A stretch of DNA of 64,000 bases. It comes from Seongchinamella unica. GTDB taxonomy: Bacteria; Pseudomonadota; Gammaproteobacteria; Pseudomonadales; Halieaceae. The stretch covers positions 186,001 through 250,000 of the forward strand of contig NZ_SMSE01000002.1 in NCBI RefSeq assembly GCF_004354085.1. The letters run 5' to 3'. The position numbers were made by a program, and so were the translations under genes. Shown here in pieces: positions 53,600 through 62,791 of this stretch; within the stretch, counting starts at the first letter, position 1, and each line of letters opens with the position of its first letter. The notes under the pieces were generated by a model. That model had not been told where the DNA came from, made no database searches, and worked only from the letters and a program-made list of their open reading frames with translations.

Positions 53600-54361
53600 T
53601 TACTTCCCCAGGGCCTTCTGGTAAGCCGCAACGGCATTGGCCAGGCCCATGCGGATGGCGTCCACGGTCAACGCGTGGCCGATGGAAACTTCCAGCAGAC
53701 CCGGAATCGCGGCGAAGCGCGGCAGGTTATCCAGATCCAGGTCGTGGCCGGCGTTCAGTCCCAGGCCTTCCCCGGCGGCCACTTCGGCGGCAGTGACGAA
53801 GCGAGCGAACACGGCGTCCACATCCTTGCCCGATTTGCAGGCGTCGGCGTAGGACTCGGTATAGAGTTCGATGCGGTCGGTGCCGGTCTGGGCCGCCAGC
53901 CGGATCTGTTCAGGATCCGGGTCCATGAACAGGCTGGTGCGGATGCCCAGCGACTTGAGTTCAGCCACCAGCGGTGCCACCCGGTCTCCGTCGCGGGTCA
54001 GGTCGAAGCCGTGATCCGAGGTCAGCTGGCCATCGGTATCGGGTACCAGCGTGCACTGGGCCGGACGTATTTCCCGCACCAGCTGCATAAAGCCCGGATA
54101 ATCGCTGACGCCTTCACGCTCACTTTTGCGCGGGCCGGTGAAGGGGTTGCCCTCGATATTGAATTCCACCGACAGCATTTCGGCCAGGTCAAAGCAGTCC
54201 TGGGCGCGGATGTGGCGTTGGTCCGGTCGCGGGTGCACGGTGATGCCGTCGGCGCCGGCGTCGATACACATCTGCGCATGTTCGGGCACACCGGGATTGG
54301 TGGTGTCCCGGGAATTGCGGATCAGGGCGATCTTGTTGAGGTTGACGGATAGCGCAATCAC
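53600..54361 (-). CDS. pdxJ: pyridoxine 5'-phosphate synthase PdxJ
   Basis: 253 residues starting with GTG 54361, overlapping the cyclophilin stop as GTGA. It condenses 1-deoxyxylulose-5-phosphate with 3-hydroxy-1-aminoacetone phosphate to form pyridoxine 5'-phosphate. Family features: LSVNLNKIALIRNSR, GADGITVHPRPDQRHI (His-Arg phosphate site), FNIEGNP with catalytic Glu, LVPD and GLGLNAGHDLDLDNLP, then VSIGHAL. The NSRDTTNP region resembles the alphaproteobacterial-type subgroup more than E. coli PdxJ, and the gene is not next to recO as it often is elsewhere. Confidence 0.93.
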   Translation of the reverse strand: MIALSVNLNKIALIRNSRDTTNPGVPEHAQMCIDAGADGITVHPRPDQRHIRAQDCFDLAEMLSVEFNIEGNPFTGPRKSEREGVSDYPGFMQLVREIRPAQCTLVPDTDGQLTSDHGFDLTRDGDRVAPLVAELKSLGIRTSLFMDPDPEQIRLAAQTGTDRIELYTESYADACKSGKDVDAVFARFVTAAEVAAGEGLGLNAGHDLDLDNLPRFAAIPGLLEVSIGHALTVDAIRMGLANAVAAYQKALGK

Positions 54362-54930
54362 AGGGCGGACTTGCGGCTGACTTCGATAATGGTGATCGGC
54401 TCCACGGGCACATTCTGGTGCCCCCCCACCGAGGTGGTGGGGGCGGTGACGATATAGTCCACCACGCTCATGCCGCCGATCACCTCGCCGAATACCGTGT
54501 AACCGGGATTGCCGGGTGCCCAGTCCAGGCGCATGTTGTTACGCACATTGATAAAAAACTGGGAGGTGGCGGAGTCGGGGTCGTTGGTGCGCGCCATGGC
54601 CACGGTACCGCGCATATTGTGCAGTCGGTTTCTGGATTCGCTGACAATGGGGTCGCGCGTCGGTTTCTCGCTCATATCAGGCAGAAATCCGCCGCCCTGG
54701 ACCATAAAGTCGGGAATGACCCGGTGGAAAATGGTGCCGTTGTAGAACCCGTCGTCGACGTAGGCCATAAAGTTTTCGACGGTGACCGGGGCCTTGTCGT
54801 GGAACAGCCGCAGGGTGAAGGTACCCTCTGAGGTTTTGACATCCACCACCGGGTTCGGCAGGTGGGTGTCTTCAGCGCTGGCCAGTGGGGCCAGAGCGAG
54901 CAGGCAACAGGTAATCAGTGTGCGTAGCAT
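54358..54930 (-). CDS. periplasmic peptidyl-prolyl cis-trans isomerase, cyclophilin type
   Basis: 190 residues with a Sec signal (MLRTLITCCLLALAPLASA) cut before EDTHLP. The cyclophilin domain shows NFMAYVDDGFYNGTIFHRVIPDFMVQGGGF, GTVAMARTNDPDSATSQFFINV and GYTVFGEVIGGM, with the active-site FHR, FMVQG and QFF sets intact. It speeds proline isomerisation in exported proteins. It is the first gene of a minus-strand operon with pdxJ and the SnoaL-like gene. Confidence 0.93.
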   Translation of the reverse strand: MLRTLITCCLLALAPLASAEDTHLPNPVVDVKTSEGTFTLRLFHDKAPVTVENFMAYVDDGFYNGTIFHRVIPDFMVQGGGFLPDMSEKPTRDPIVSESRNRLHNMRGTVAMARTNDPDSATSQFFINVRNNMRLDWAPGNPGYTVFGEVIGGMSVVDYIVTAPTTSVGGHQNVPVEPITIIEVSRKSAL

Positions 54931-54956
54931 GGTGTTCTCCTGGTGGTGATCCGGGT

Positions 54957-55649
54957 TCAGGCCCAGCTTGAGCTCTTGCGGCGCTTGGGCCAGAGGCGCG
55001 GTACCACCAGGGTGATGAATACACCCAGCAGTACGGCCAACGCGCCGTTAAGAAAATCTTCGCTCCCGAGCTTGTCCTGCAGGCGCATGTTTTCGGCCTT
55101 CAGCATCTCAACTTCAGAGCGCAGGTTCTCAGACTCTTCCACCAGGCGGCGATTGTCAGCGTCCAGCTGCACAGCGTTGCCAGAGATCTGTTTCAGGTTG
55201 GCCAGCTCCTGTGACACGTCCCCGAGTTCCGAGTCGGTAGAATTGACTTTGTTCAGCAGGTCGAGCTTTTCCGCCTGCAGTGTTTTGACCTGGCCGGTAA
55301 GCTCCGCGTTTTTTGCTGCCAGCTGTTCGGCGCGAGCCTCTGCCGCGGGCAGTTTCACCTGGGCTGTCGGCTCGGCGGTGAGAAACTCGGTGCCCACCCA
55401 GCCACTGGTGCCGCGCGAGGTGGTGACCTGGGCCCATTTCCCGTCCGCCGAGAGGTCGGCGACTTCCATACGGGTACCCGGGGTAAGTTTGGCGGCCCAG
55501 CGATACTCCTTGCCGGGGCCGGTGTGCAGGACGACAAAAACCTCGTCGCTCACGTAACGGGTGTCCTGGGCTGAGGCCGGCAGGATGGCGACGAGCAGCA
55601 GGGCTAGAACAGACAGGTAACGCAACAAAACAGACTTCCTCGACAGCAT
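54957..55649 (-). CDS. TIGR04211-type SH3 domain protein (YgiM-like)
   Basis: 230 residues: Sec signal (LSVLALLLVAILPASA), a bacterial SH3 domain (TRYVSDEVFVVLHTGPGKEY through GTSGWVGTEFLT), a coiled coil over about 95-195 (AEQLAAKNAELTGQVKTLQ), and a C-terminal membrane anchor (LNGALAVLLGVFITLVVPRLW). This matches the YgiM family of periplasmic inner-membrane proteins of unresolved function, possibly linked to the envelope. It ends 26 bases before the cyclophilin gene start on the same strand and might be cotranscribed with it. Confidence 0.87.
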   Translation of the reverse strand: MLSRKSVLLRYLSVLALLLVAILPASAQDTRYVSDEVFVVLHTGPGKEYRWAAKLTPGTRMEVADLSADGKWAQVTTSRGTSGWVGTEFLTAEPTAQVKLPAAEARAEQLAAKNAELTGQVKTLQAEKLDLLNKVNSTDSELGDVSQELANLKQISGNAVQLDADNRRLVEESENLRSEVEMLKAENMRLQDKLGSEDFLNGALAVLLGVFITLVVPRLWPKRRKSSSWA

Positions 55650-55731
55650 GGTGAAAAACGGCGCTAGTGTAACGCCGAACCCCGGTTTTTTGTAGAAAAC
55701 AGACAGATATGACCTGGCCAGATAGCAATAC

Positions 55732-56310
55732 TCAGGATGTCTCTTCCTTGAGGTGCGGGCTGATCAGGATGGCGGTAAGCACCGTCAGCAGCAGGGTGAA
55801 ACCGATGGCCGAGTAGAGCTTGTAGCTGACCCAGGTCGCTTCGGAGAAGCCATAGGCCACCACCAGGTTCAGCGCCCCGACGATGGCGAAGTTGCTCACC
55901 CACAGCAGGTTCAGTCGGGTCCACACCGGTTTCGGCAGTCGTATCTGGCTCCCCAGGGTGCGCTCCATCAGGTTTTTATCGCCGATGAACTGGGAGGCGC
56001 CAAAGGCCAGCGCCAGCACCCAGTTGAAGATAGTCGGCTTCCACTGGATAAACATCTGGTTGCGCAGCAGCAGGGTGGCGCCGCCGAATACCAGCACCGC
56101 CAGCAGCATCCACACGGCACGTTTTTCCAACTCGCGGGTGAGGGCGTAGGCGAGGGTCACCTGTACCACTGTCGCCAGCATAAGCACCGCCGTGGCGCTG
56201 AATATGCCGTCAAAGGTGTAGCTCCACTCGCCCAATGACACGGTTTCTCCGTTCAACTGGTAGACGATGAAGAACAGGGCGATGGGAACAAATTCTAACA
56301 ATTGCTTCAT
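55732..56310 (-). CDS. yciB: YciB/IspZ inner-membrane septation protein
   Basis: 192 residues from ATG 56310 (MKQLLEFVPIALFFIVY) with about five membrane spans. Features: FNWVLALAFGASQFIGDKNLMERTLG and LNLLWVSNFAIVGALNLVVAYGFSEATWV, both standard for the family. YciB takes part in cell-envelope and division processes. The divergent gene is a PHP-domain phosphoesterase, as in many gammaproteobacteria. A longer upstream frame is rejected because the family starts at this Met. Confidence 0.93.
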   Translation of the reverse strand: MKQLLEFVPIALFFIVYQLNGETVSLGEWSYTFDGIFSATAVLMLATVVQVTLAYALTRELEKRAVWMLLAVLVFGGATLLLRNQMFIQWKPTIFNWVLALAFGASQFIGDKNLMERTLGSQIRLPKPVWTRLNLLWVSNFAIVGALNLVVAYGFSEATWVSYKLYSAIGFTLLLTVLTAILISPHLKEETS

Positions 56311-56411
56311 GGTGTGGCGGGTACCTGGGCTGTTACCATAGGGAACTATCCCCTGATTATTGTGTACCGCATTTGCCAGTGCAGGCGTCGCGGCCACTAA
56401 GTGTAAAGATT

Positions 56412-57266
56412 GTGCTGATTGACTTCCACACCCATACCACCGCTTCTGATGGTGCCCTGACTCCCGCCGAGATGCTCGGTCGGGCCGCCGCAGCCGGTAT
56501 CGGCTTGCTGGCGATCACCGACCACGACACCGTGCGGGGATATCGCGCGGCCCAGGCTATCAGTTCTGACTACCCGGAGGTACATCTGGTTCCCGGGATC
56601 GAGTACTCATGCCGTTGGTCCGCCACCACCATTCATATTGTGGGCCTGGGGATGGATTGCGATCATCCGGCTATGGTCGAAGGGCTGGCGGTGCTGGATG
56701 CGGCTCGCATCGAGCGCGGTGAGAAAATTGCCCAGCGGCTGGAGCGTCGTGGGTTTGAAGGAGCCCTGGCCGGCGCCGTGGCCGAGGCCGGGGAGAGCCA
56801 GCTGGGCAGGCCGCACTTTTCCGCGTGGATGGTAGCCCAGGGTCATGTCAGGGATCACAATGAAGCCTTCGACAAATACCTTGGCCAGGGCAAGCCGGGC
56901 GATGTCAAAGCCTTCTGGCCGGAGCTGGCCGAGGTGGTCCAGTGGATCGCCCAGGCCGGCGGGGTGGCGGTAATTGCCCATCCCCTCAAGTACAGTTTCA
57001 CCCGGATGAAACTGCGCCGCCTGGTCAAGGATTTTGTTGCCGCCGGCGGGCAGGCGATGGAAGTCTTGAGCGGCCGCCAGACCCCGGACCAGAGCCACCG
57101 CTTACAGCGCCTGGCCGACGAATTCGGGCTGCAGGTATCAGCCGGCAGTGATTTTCATCGCGATGGACCCTTCAACCCGGATCTGGGTGTAGAATTGGGC
57201 CGCCTGCAGGCCGCCACCGGCGTGTGGCAGCGTTGGCTGGACGACAAGCACGGGAACCGACAGTGA
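56412..57266 (+). CDS. PHP-domain phosphoesterase (YciV/TrpH, RNase AM-like)
   Basis: 284 residues from GTG 56412 (no strong ribosome site; the start is set by family length). The metal-binding PHP motifs are IDFHTHTTASDGALTPAEM, LAITDHDTV, LVPGIEYSCRW, GRPHFS and VAVIAHPLKY, then SAGSDFHRDG. E. coli YciV is a 5'-3' exonuclease acting on short RNAs and also hydrolyses 3',5'-bisphosphates. It is the first gene of a run with the YciO-type protein gene, scpA, scpB and rluB. Confidence 0.9.
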   Translation: MLIDFHTHTTASDGALTPAEMLGRAAAAGIGLLAITDHDTVRGYRAAQAISSDYPEVHLVPGIEYSCRWSATTIHIVGLGMDCDHPAMVEGLAVLDAARIERGEKIAQRLERRGFEGALAGAVAEAGESQLGRPHFSAWMVAQGHVRDHNEAFDKYLGQGKPGDVKAFWPELAEVVQWIAQAGGVAVIAHPLKYSFTRMKLRRLVKDFVAAGGQAMEVLSGRQTPDQSHRLQRLADEFGLQVSAGSDFHRDGPFNPDLGVELGRLQAATGVWQRWLDDKHGNRQ

Positions 57267-57886
57267 GCCAGTTTTTCCAGATACATCCCGAGAACCCACA
57301 GGCGCGACTGGTGAGCCAGGCTGCCGACATCATCCGCGGCGGTGGCGTGGTGGTTTACCCCACGGACTCCGCCTATGCCATCGGCTGCCACATCGGGGAC
57401 AAGAACGCCCTGGATCGTATCCGCCGGATTCGCAAGCTGGATGCCCGCCACAATTTCACCCTGGTATGCCGGGACCTGTCCGAAATTGCCACCTACGCAC
57501 GGGTGAACAACGCGGTCTACCGCTTGCTCAAGCACTGTACCCCGGGCCCCTATACTTTCATCCTGCGGGCGACCTCCGAGGTACCCCGTCGGCTGATGCA
57601 CAGCAAGCGCAAGACCGTCGGATTGCGGGTGCCGGATAACAATATTGCCCAGGCCCTGCTGACTGACCTGGGCGAGCCGATGATGAGTGTGACGCTGATC
57701 ATGCCGGGCGACGAATACCCGCTGATTGATCCCTACGATATTCGTGAAACGCTGCAGCATGACGTTGACCTGGTCATCGACGGCGGCTACTGCGGCATGG
57801 AGCCAACCACGGTGGTTGATCTGGTAGACGAAACGCCACTGGTCATGCGTGCCGGCAAGGGAGATATTGCCCCATTTGAGGATTGA
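57263..57886 (+). CDS. YciO/Sua5/YrdC-family protein
   Basis: 207 residues from GTG 57263, overlapping the PHP gene stop as GTGA. YrdC-type features: GGGVVVYPTDSAYAIGCHIGDKNAL, KLDARHNFTLVCRDLSEIATY, PGPYTFILRAT, KRKTVGLRVPDN and EPMMSVTL. Relatives make threonylcarbamoyl-AMP for tRNA t6A; YciO itself is a paralogue with uncertain role. ScpA starts 39 bases after its stop. Confidence 0.9.
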   Translation: MSQFFQIHPENPQARLVSQAADIIRGGGVVVYPTDSAYAIGCHIGDKNALDRIRRIRKLDARHNFTLVCRDLSEIATYARVNNAVYRLLKHCTPGPYTFILRATSEVPRRLMHSKRKTVGLRVPDNNIAQALLTDLGEPMMSVTLIMPGDEYPLIDPYDIRETLQHDVDLVIDGGYCGMEPTTVVDLVDETPLVMRAGKGDIAPFED

Positions 57887-57924
57887 TCAGGTATACTGCC
57901 CACTCATTGACCACAGGTAGGCCC

Positions 57925-58842
57925 GTGTCAGTAAACGAACCCAATTCTGAAGCGCAGGCCGGGGCCGGGGAATCCCCCTCCCAGGCAGCCCCGCAGGCGC
58001 AAAACACGCAGCCGGACACGGCCGCCCAATCTCCCCGGAGCCAGTCCCAGGTCAACCCCCAGCAGGGAGAAATGCCCTTTGCCGTGGTCATGGGCCAGGC
58101 GATGACCGAGCTTCCCAAGGACCTGTATATCCCGCCCCAGGCCCTGGAAGTATTCCTGGAGGCCTTCGAAGGGCCGCTGGACCTGCTGCTGTACCTGATC
58201 AAGCGCCAGAACCTCGATATCCTGGAGATCGATGTCTCCAGGATTACCGAGCAGTACATGCACTACGTCGAGCTGATGGATGCCATGCAGTTCGAGCTGG
58301 CTGCGGAGTACCTGCTGATGGCAGCCATGCTGGCGGAGATCAAGTCGCGGATGCTGCTGCCACGTTCCACCGAGGTCGATGAGGACGAGGAAGATCCCCG
58401 GGCCCAGCTGATTCGTCGCCTGCAGGAATACGAGCGCTTCAAGAAGGCCGCCGAGGACATCGAGGAAATGCCGCGCATGGAGCGCGACACCTGGGTGGGC
58501 AGCGCCAATCCGCCGGACATCAATCGCTCCCGGCCGGACCCGGACGTGGACATGCGCGAGTTGCTGGTGGCCCTGTCGGAAGTATTGCGCCGGGCGGATA
58601 TGTATGAGAGCCACCACGTTCAGCGCGAAGCCCTGTCCACACGTGAGCGCATGTCCGATGTGCTGGAGGCGCTGTCGGGACAACAGTTTGTGCCGTTTGT
58701 GTCCCTGTTCAGGGCGCAAGAGGGTCGCCTCGGGGTGGTCGTCACTTTCCTCGCGGTGATGGAATTGATCAAGGAATCACTGGTGGAAATTGTCCAGACC
58801 GACTCGTTCGGTCCCATCCACGTCAAGGCAAGGTCGGAATAA
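57925..58842 (+). CDS. scpA: segregation and condensation protein ScpA
   Basis: 305 residues from GTG 57925. The first 60 residues are Gln/Ala/Pro-rich and probably disordered (AGAGESPSQAAPQAQNT), an extension that many ScpA proteins lack. The kleisin core runs through FEGPLDLLLYLIKRQNLDILEIDVS, EYLLMAAMLAEIKSRMLLP and RLGVVVTFLAVMELIKE. ScpA links the SMC head domains in chromosome condensation. ScpB follows after 1 base. Confidence 0.9.
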   Translation: MSVNEPNSEAQAGAGESPSQAAPQAQNTQPDTAAQSPRSQSQVNPQQGEMPFAVVMGQAMTELPKDLYIPPQALEVFLEAFEGPLDLLLYLIKRQNLDILEIDVSRITEQYMHYVELMDAMQFELAAEYLLMAAMLAEIKSRMLLPRSTEVDEDEEDPRAQLIRRLQEYERFKKAAEDIEEMPRMERDTWVGSANPPDINRSRPDPDVDMRELLVALSEVLRRADMYESHHVQREALSTRERMSDVLEALSGQQFVPFVSLFRAQEGRLGVVVTFLAVMELIKESLVEIVQTDSFGPIHVKARSE

Positions 58843-58843
58843 C

Positions 58844-59713
58844 ATGTCGGAAACTGGTCTGGTACAAATTCTCGAAGGGGCGTTGCTGGCGGCGGGCAAG
58901 CCGCTGAGCGTGGCGCAAATGGCCGAGCTGTTCGAGGAGCATGAACGGCCCGAAACCGCCGCCATCCGGGACGCCATGAAAGAAATTGCAGAACGGTGTA
59001 ATGACCGCGGTTTCGAGCTGGTGGAAGTAGCCAGCGGCTTTCGTTTCCAGGTGCGCCAGGCCCTGAGCCCCTGGGTGGCCCGGCTGTGGCATGAGCGCCC
59101 GGCGAAGTACTCCCGCGCCCTGCTGGAAACGCTGGCCCTGATCGCCTATCGGCAGCCGATCACCCGCGGCGAAATCGAGGAAATTCGCGGTGTGGCGGTC
59201 AGCTCCAATATCATCAAGACATTGCACGAGCGCGAATGGATCCGGGTGGTGGGCCACCGTGACGTACCCGGCCGGCCGGCGATGTACGCCACCACTCGCC
59301 AGTTCCTGGACTACTTCAACCTGAAGAACCTGGACCAGTTGCCCGCCCTCGCCGAGATCCGTGACCTGGATACCCTCAATGCGGAACTGGGTTTCGCCGA
59401 GCCCCTGCCGGAAGAGGCAAAACAGGAAGGCGGCGATGCGCCGGGATTGACCGTTGTCGGTGGCACGGACCACGTACCCGCCGGTAGCGCGGATGACGCT
59501 GTGGCAGGGCCATCAGCGAACGGGGCGGCGGAGTCCGACGCATCGGAGCCGGCCGCTGAAAACGGGCTGGAACAAGTCGAGCCCGACAGTGTCGAGGCGC
59601 TGGCCGAAGCGGCGGGCGAACTGGGCCTGCAGGCGGAGGATGGCAGTGGTGAAGTCGCGGACGCGGAAACCGATCGGGACGCCGAGGCCGTAAAGCCCGA
59701 GAGTCAGGCCTGA
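58844..59713 (+). CDS. scpB: segregation and condensation protein ScpB with long acidic tail
   Basis: 289 residues. The two winged-helix modules lie within 1-180 (ILEGALLAAGKPLSVAQMAELF, FRFQVRQALSPWVARLW, RALLETLALIAYRQPITRGEIE, EWIRVVGHRDVPGRPAMYATT). About 100 residues of acidic, Ala/Glu-rich sequence follow (EQVEPDSVEALAEAAGELG). Typical ScpB proteins are near 190-200 residues, so the tail is an addition. It starts two bases after scpA ends. Confidence 0.92.
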   Translation: MSETGLVQILEGALLAAGKPLSVAQMAELFEEHERPETAAIRDAMKEIAERCNDRGFELVEVASGFRFQVRQALSPWVARLWHERPAKYSRALLETLALIAYRQPITRGEIEEIRGVAVSSNIIKTLHEREWIRVVGHRDVPGRPAMYATTRQFLDYFNLKNLDQLPALAEIRDLDTLNAELGFAEPLPEEAKQEGGDAPGLTVVGGTDHVPAGSADDAVAGPSANGAAESDASEPAAENGLEQVEPDSVEALAEAAGELGLQAEDGSGEVADAETDRDAEAVKPESQA

Positions 59714-59725
59714 GTATATCCAGTC

Positions 59726-60619
59726 ATGGCAGATAATCCCAAGGCGGGGTCGCCTCAAGACACCCCGGCGAAAGCACTACCCGGCGAAAAATTGCAGAAA
59801 GTCCTGGCCCGCAGCGGTCTTGGCTCCCGGCGTGAAATGGAGCGCTGGATAGAGCAGGGCAGGGTCACTGTCGACGGCAAGCCCGCACGCCTGGGCGACC
59901 GTGTCACCCAGCGAGCGCGTATTAACGTGGACGGACGTCCGCTGAGTACCGCCCCCGCCCAGCAGACCCGCTGTATTCTTTACCATAAGCCCACCGGTGA
60001 AGTGTGCTCGCGCAAGGATCCCCAAGGGCGCAGGACCGTGTTTGAACGACTTCCCAAACTGAAATCCGGGCGCTGGATTTCTATTGGTCGCCTCGACTAC
60101 AACACTTCGGGCCTGCTGTTGTTCACCACCGACGGTGAGTTGGCCAACAAACTCATGCACCCTTCCTCAAATATCGAGCGGGAGTATATGGTGCGGGTGA
60201 TGGGCGAGTGGGATGAGGCCATGCTGCAACGGCTGCTGGAAGGGGTCATGCTGGAAGATGGCGTGGCTCGCTTTAGCGATATCCAGGATGGCGGAGGCGA
60301 CGGCATCAATCACTGGTTCTACGTGGTAATCATGGAGGGGCGTAACCGCGAGGTTCGCCGGCTGTGGGAGTCCCAGGGCCTCACCGTATCGCGACTCAAG
60401 CGGGTACGTTATGGCGACGTCTTTATCCCCTCCAAGGTCAAGCAGGGTCAGTGGGTGGAGTTGGACAACAAGGAAGTGAAATCACTCTACCGGATGGCCG
60501 ACCTGCCGCTGAAAGACCTCAAGCGCGGCAGCGTCAAGGAGCGCGAGCAGATGGAGCGCCAGTTCAGCAAGCGCAAGGGACCAGGAGCGGCCTCCCGCCC
60601 GGGACGCAAGCGGCGCTAG
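59726..60619 (+). CDS. rluB: 23S rRNA pseudouridine2605 synthase RluB
   Basis: 297 residues. An S4 domain ([31 protein letters not shown]) precedes the RsuA-type catalytic domain with [24 protein letters not shown] (catalytic Asp), [15 protein letters not shown] and [10 protein letters not shown]. The C-terminal tail is basic ([16 protein letters not shown]). It converts a uridine in helix 89-93 region of 23S rRNA. It follows scpB by 12 bases, the common gammaproteobacterial order. Confidence 0.93.
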   Translation: MADNPKAGSPQDTPAKALPGEKLQKVLARSGLGSRREMERWIEQGRVTVDGKPARLGDRVTQRARINVDGRPLSTAPAQQTRCILYHKPTGEVCSRKDPQGRRTVFERLPKLKSGRWISIGRLDYNTSGLLLFTTDGELANKLMHPSSNIEREYMVRVMGEWDEAMLQRLLEGVMLEDGVARFSDIQDGGGDGINHWFYVVIMEGRNREVRRLWESQGLTVSRLKRVRYGDVFIPSKVKQGQWVELDNKEVKSLYRMADLPLKDLKRGSVKEREQMERQFSKRKGPGAASRPGRKRR

Positions 60620-60640
60620 TCCCGTTTGCCGGGAGGCCGG

Positions 60641-61399
60641 TTACTGGGCGTTGAAAGAAACCCCGGTAACGCCGATGCTGTCCGCACCCATCAGATACAG
60701 GTAAACCCCCATGATGTCATTTGCCGACGGGTTGTCGTCCGGATTTTCCGCCGGGTAGGCCGCGCGGCGCATGGCGGTGTTGGTGGCACCGGGATTGATA
60801 CAGTTAACCCGGATATCGGAGGTGTTCTCCAGCTCTTCCGACAGCACCTGCATGAATCCCTCGGTGGCAAATTTGGAAACCGCATAGGCTCCCCAGTAGG
60901 CGCGTCCGGTTCGCCCCACCCCGGACGAGGTGAACACGATGGACGCCGAAGGCGCCGCCTGCAGCAGTGGCAGCAAATGGCGGGTCAGTGCGAACTGGGC
61001 GTTGACGTTCACCTGCAGCACCTCCTGCCAGGCCTGGTAGGAAGCGTTTTCGATGGGGCAACGCTCACCCAGCAGGCTGGCGTTGTGCAGCAGGCCGTCG
61101 AGCTGGCCAAATTCTTCCGCCAGGCCCTGGGCCAGGTGGATACACTGTTCATCGGTCACGGTGGCCAGGTCCATGGGCACCAGGGCCGGCTTCGGGTGGC
61201 CGGCGGACTCAATGTCATCATAAACCGCCTCCAGTTTGCTCTCGGTGCGACCCAGCAGGATGACCGTGGCCCCGTGGGCGGCGTAGGTCAGCGCGGCTAC
61301 CCGGCCAATGCCGTCACCCGCGCCAGTAACCAGGATTGTCTTACCCGCAAGCAGGTCGGGGGCGGCGCGGTAATCGGCGGGTGCAGGTTGAACATTCAT
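60641..61399 (-). CDS. yciK: YciK-type short-chain dehydrogenase
   Basis: 252 residues of the classical SDR fold: KTILVTGAGDGIGRVAALTYA, DGLLHNASLLGERCPIEN, IVFTSSGVGRTGRAYWGAYAVSKFA with the Ser-Tyr-Lys set, and INPGATNTAMRRAAYP. The YciK group is widespread with no firmly known substrate. It lies downstream of mupP, ubiG and the mtaD-like gene, an order shared with Pseudomonas. Confidence 0.88.
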   Translation of the reverse strand: MNVQPAPADYRAAPDLLAGKTILVTGAGDGIGRVAALTYAAHGATVILLGRTESKLEAVYDDIESAGHPKPALVPMDLATVTDEQCIHLAQGLAEEFGQLDGLLHNASLLGERCPIENASYQAWQEVLQVNVNAQFALTRHLLPLLQAAPSASIVFTSSGVGRTGRAYWGAYAVSKFATEGFMQVLSEELENTSDIRVNCINPGATNTAMRRAAYPAENPDDNPSANDIMGVYLYLMGADSIGVTGVSFNAQ

Positions 61400-61414
61400 G
61401 GGTCGTGTCCGTAT

Positions 61415-62080
61415 TCAGGAGTTAAAAATCAGCCCGGCCAGTTGAGTGCTGTCGTCGGTCAGCAGGTCGGCGCCCCAGGCCGCGGGATCGTCGCCGGACT
61501 CAATGTAGCCGTAGGCCGCTGCGATGGTGCGCATGCCCGCGCGCTTGCCGGCTTCAATGTCCCGCAGGTGGTCGCCGATGTAAATGGCCTCGTGGGGAGC
61601 ACAGCCCAGGTCACGGCAATTGCGGTACAGGGATTCCGGGTGCGGTTTGCGGTCTTTGACATCATCAGGGCACACCAGGCTGGGGCAGGGCGGCAGGTCG
61701 ATACGCGCCAGCAGCGGTTCAGCGTAGGCCCTGGGTTTGTTGGTGGCCACGCCCCAGCTGATACCCCGTCGATCGAGTTCCTGGAGGAGCCCGGTAATGC
61801 CGGGATAGGGCCTGGCTGACGTTCCCAGCACCCCGCTGTAGAGTTCCAGAAGCCGCTGGCGCTTGTCCTCGAATATCGCGTCTTGCGGATCCAGGTCGAG
61901 GCCGAGTGCCACCAGGGCTCTCGCGCCATTGGAAACCGAGCGGCGGATTCGCGCCGGCTCCATGGCCGGCAGGTCGTGTTCCGCGCGCAGTTGCTGCACC
62001 ACCACCACGAACTCATCGGCGGTGTCTACCAGGGTGCCGTCCAGGTCGAACAGCACGGCCTTGAGCCGGACCGGGCTCAC
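61415..62080 (-). CDS. mupP: HAD phosphatase, MupP/Gph-like (N-acetylmuramate-6-phosphate phosphatase)
   Basis: 221 residues from GTG 62080, overlapping the ubiG stop (GTGA). HAD motifs: FDLDGTLVDTADEF, VATNKPRAYAEPLL, KPHPESLY, and IYIGDHLRDIEAGKRAGM. In Pseudomonas the equivalent gene after ubiG makes MupP, which dephosphorylates MurNAc-6-phosphate in peptidoglycan recycling; phosphoglycolate phosphatase is the close alternative. The call rests mainly on gene order. Confidence 0.82.
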   Translation of the reverse strand: MSPVRLKAVLFDLDGTLVDTADEFVVVVQQLRAEHDLPAMEPARIRRSVSNGARALVALGLDLDPQDAIFEDKRQRLLELYSGVLGTSARPYPGITGLLQELDRRGISWGVATNKPRAYAEPLLARIDLPPCPSLVCPDDVKDRKPHPESLYRNCRDLGCAPHEAIYIGDHLRDIEAGKRAGMRTIAAAYGYIESGDDPAAWGADLLTDDSTQLAGLIFNS

Positions 62081-62787
62081 GCGGGTTTTACCGCGTGAAC
62101 GAGGTAGTTGACACTGACGTCCCCGGGGTTGAGCCGGTAGTTGCGGGTGATCGGGTTGTAGGTGAGTCCGGTCATGTCTTCCAGCACCAGGCCGGCGTCA
62201 CGCAACCAGCCTGCCAGTTCGGAGGGCTTGATGAATTTGTCATACTCGTGGGTGCCCGCCGGCAATAGCTGGAGAATATGCTCGGCGCCGACAATGGCGA
62301 ACAGGAAGGCCTTGGGATTTCGATTAATGGTGGAGAAGTACAGCGCTGCCCCGGGTCTGGCCATGTCCGCGCAGGCCTGTATGACCGCACCCGGGTCGGG
62401 CACATGTTCCAGCATTTCCAGACAGCAGACGATGTCGAAACTTTCCGGCTGGCCGGCGGCCAGCGTCTCGGCGGTGCTGTGCAGGTACTCAACTTCAACC
62501 CCGGACTCCAGCTGGTGCAGCCTGGCTACCGCAAGGGGGGCTTCCCCCATGTCGATACCCGTCACCCGGGCGCCGCGCTGGGCCATGGCTTCCGCCAGTA
62601 TGCCGCCGCCGCAGCCGACGTCTACCAGCCGTTTGCCGGCCACCGGTGAAAGCCGGTCAATGTAGTTTGCCCGCAGCGGGTTGATGTCGTGCAGGGGTTT
62701 GAATTCGCTGTTACGGTCCCACCAGCGTGAGGCGAGGGCTTCAAACTTGGCGATTTCCGCCGGATCGACATTGGCTTCAGAGGTCAT
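62077..62787 (-). CDS. ubiG: ubiquinone biosynthesis O-methyltransferase UbiG
   Basis: 236 residues. UbiG does both O-methylations of ubiquinone synthesis. Seen: KFEALASRWWDRNSEFKPLHDINPLRANYI, SAM motif LVDVGCGGGILAEAMAQRGA, GIDMGEAPLAVARLH, FDIVCCLEMLEHVPDP and FSTINRNPKAFLFAIVGAE. It starts 4 bases after the mtaD-like gene ends and overlaps mupP downstream. Confidence 0.95.
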   Translation of the reverse strand: MTSEANVDPAEIAKFEALASRWWDRNSEFKPLHDINPLRANYIDRLSPVAGKRLVDVGCGGGILAEAMAQRGARVTGIDMGEAPLAVARLHQLESGVEVEYLHSTAETLAAGQPESFDIVCCLEMLEHVPDPGAVIQACADMARPGAALYFSTINRNPKAFLFAIVGAEHILQLLPAGTHEYDKFIKPSELAGWLRDAGLVLEDMTGLTYNPITRNYRLNPGDVSVNYLVHAVKPA

Positions 62788-62791
62788 GTGC

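Noticed and set aside
60626-61819. Plus-strand open frame of 397 codons opposite yciK and mupP
   Set aside because: It is antisense to two clear enzymes with complete motifs and shows Gly/Val/Gln-rich shadow composition.
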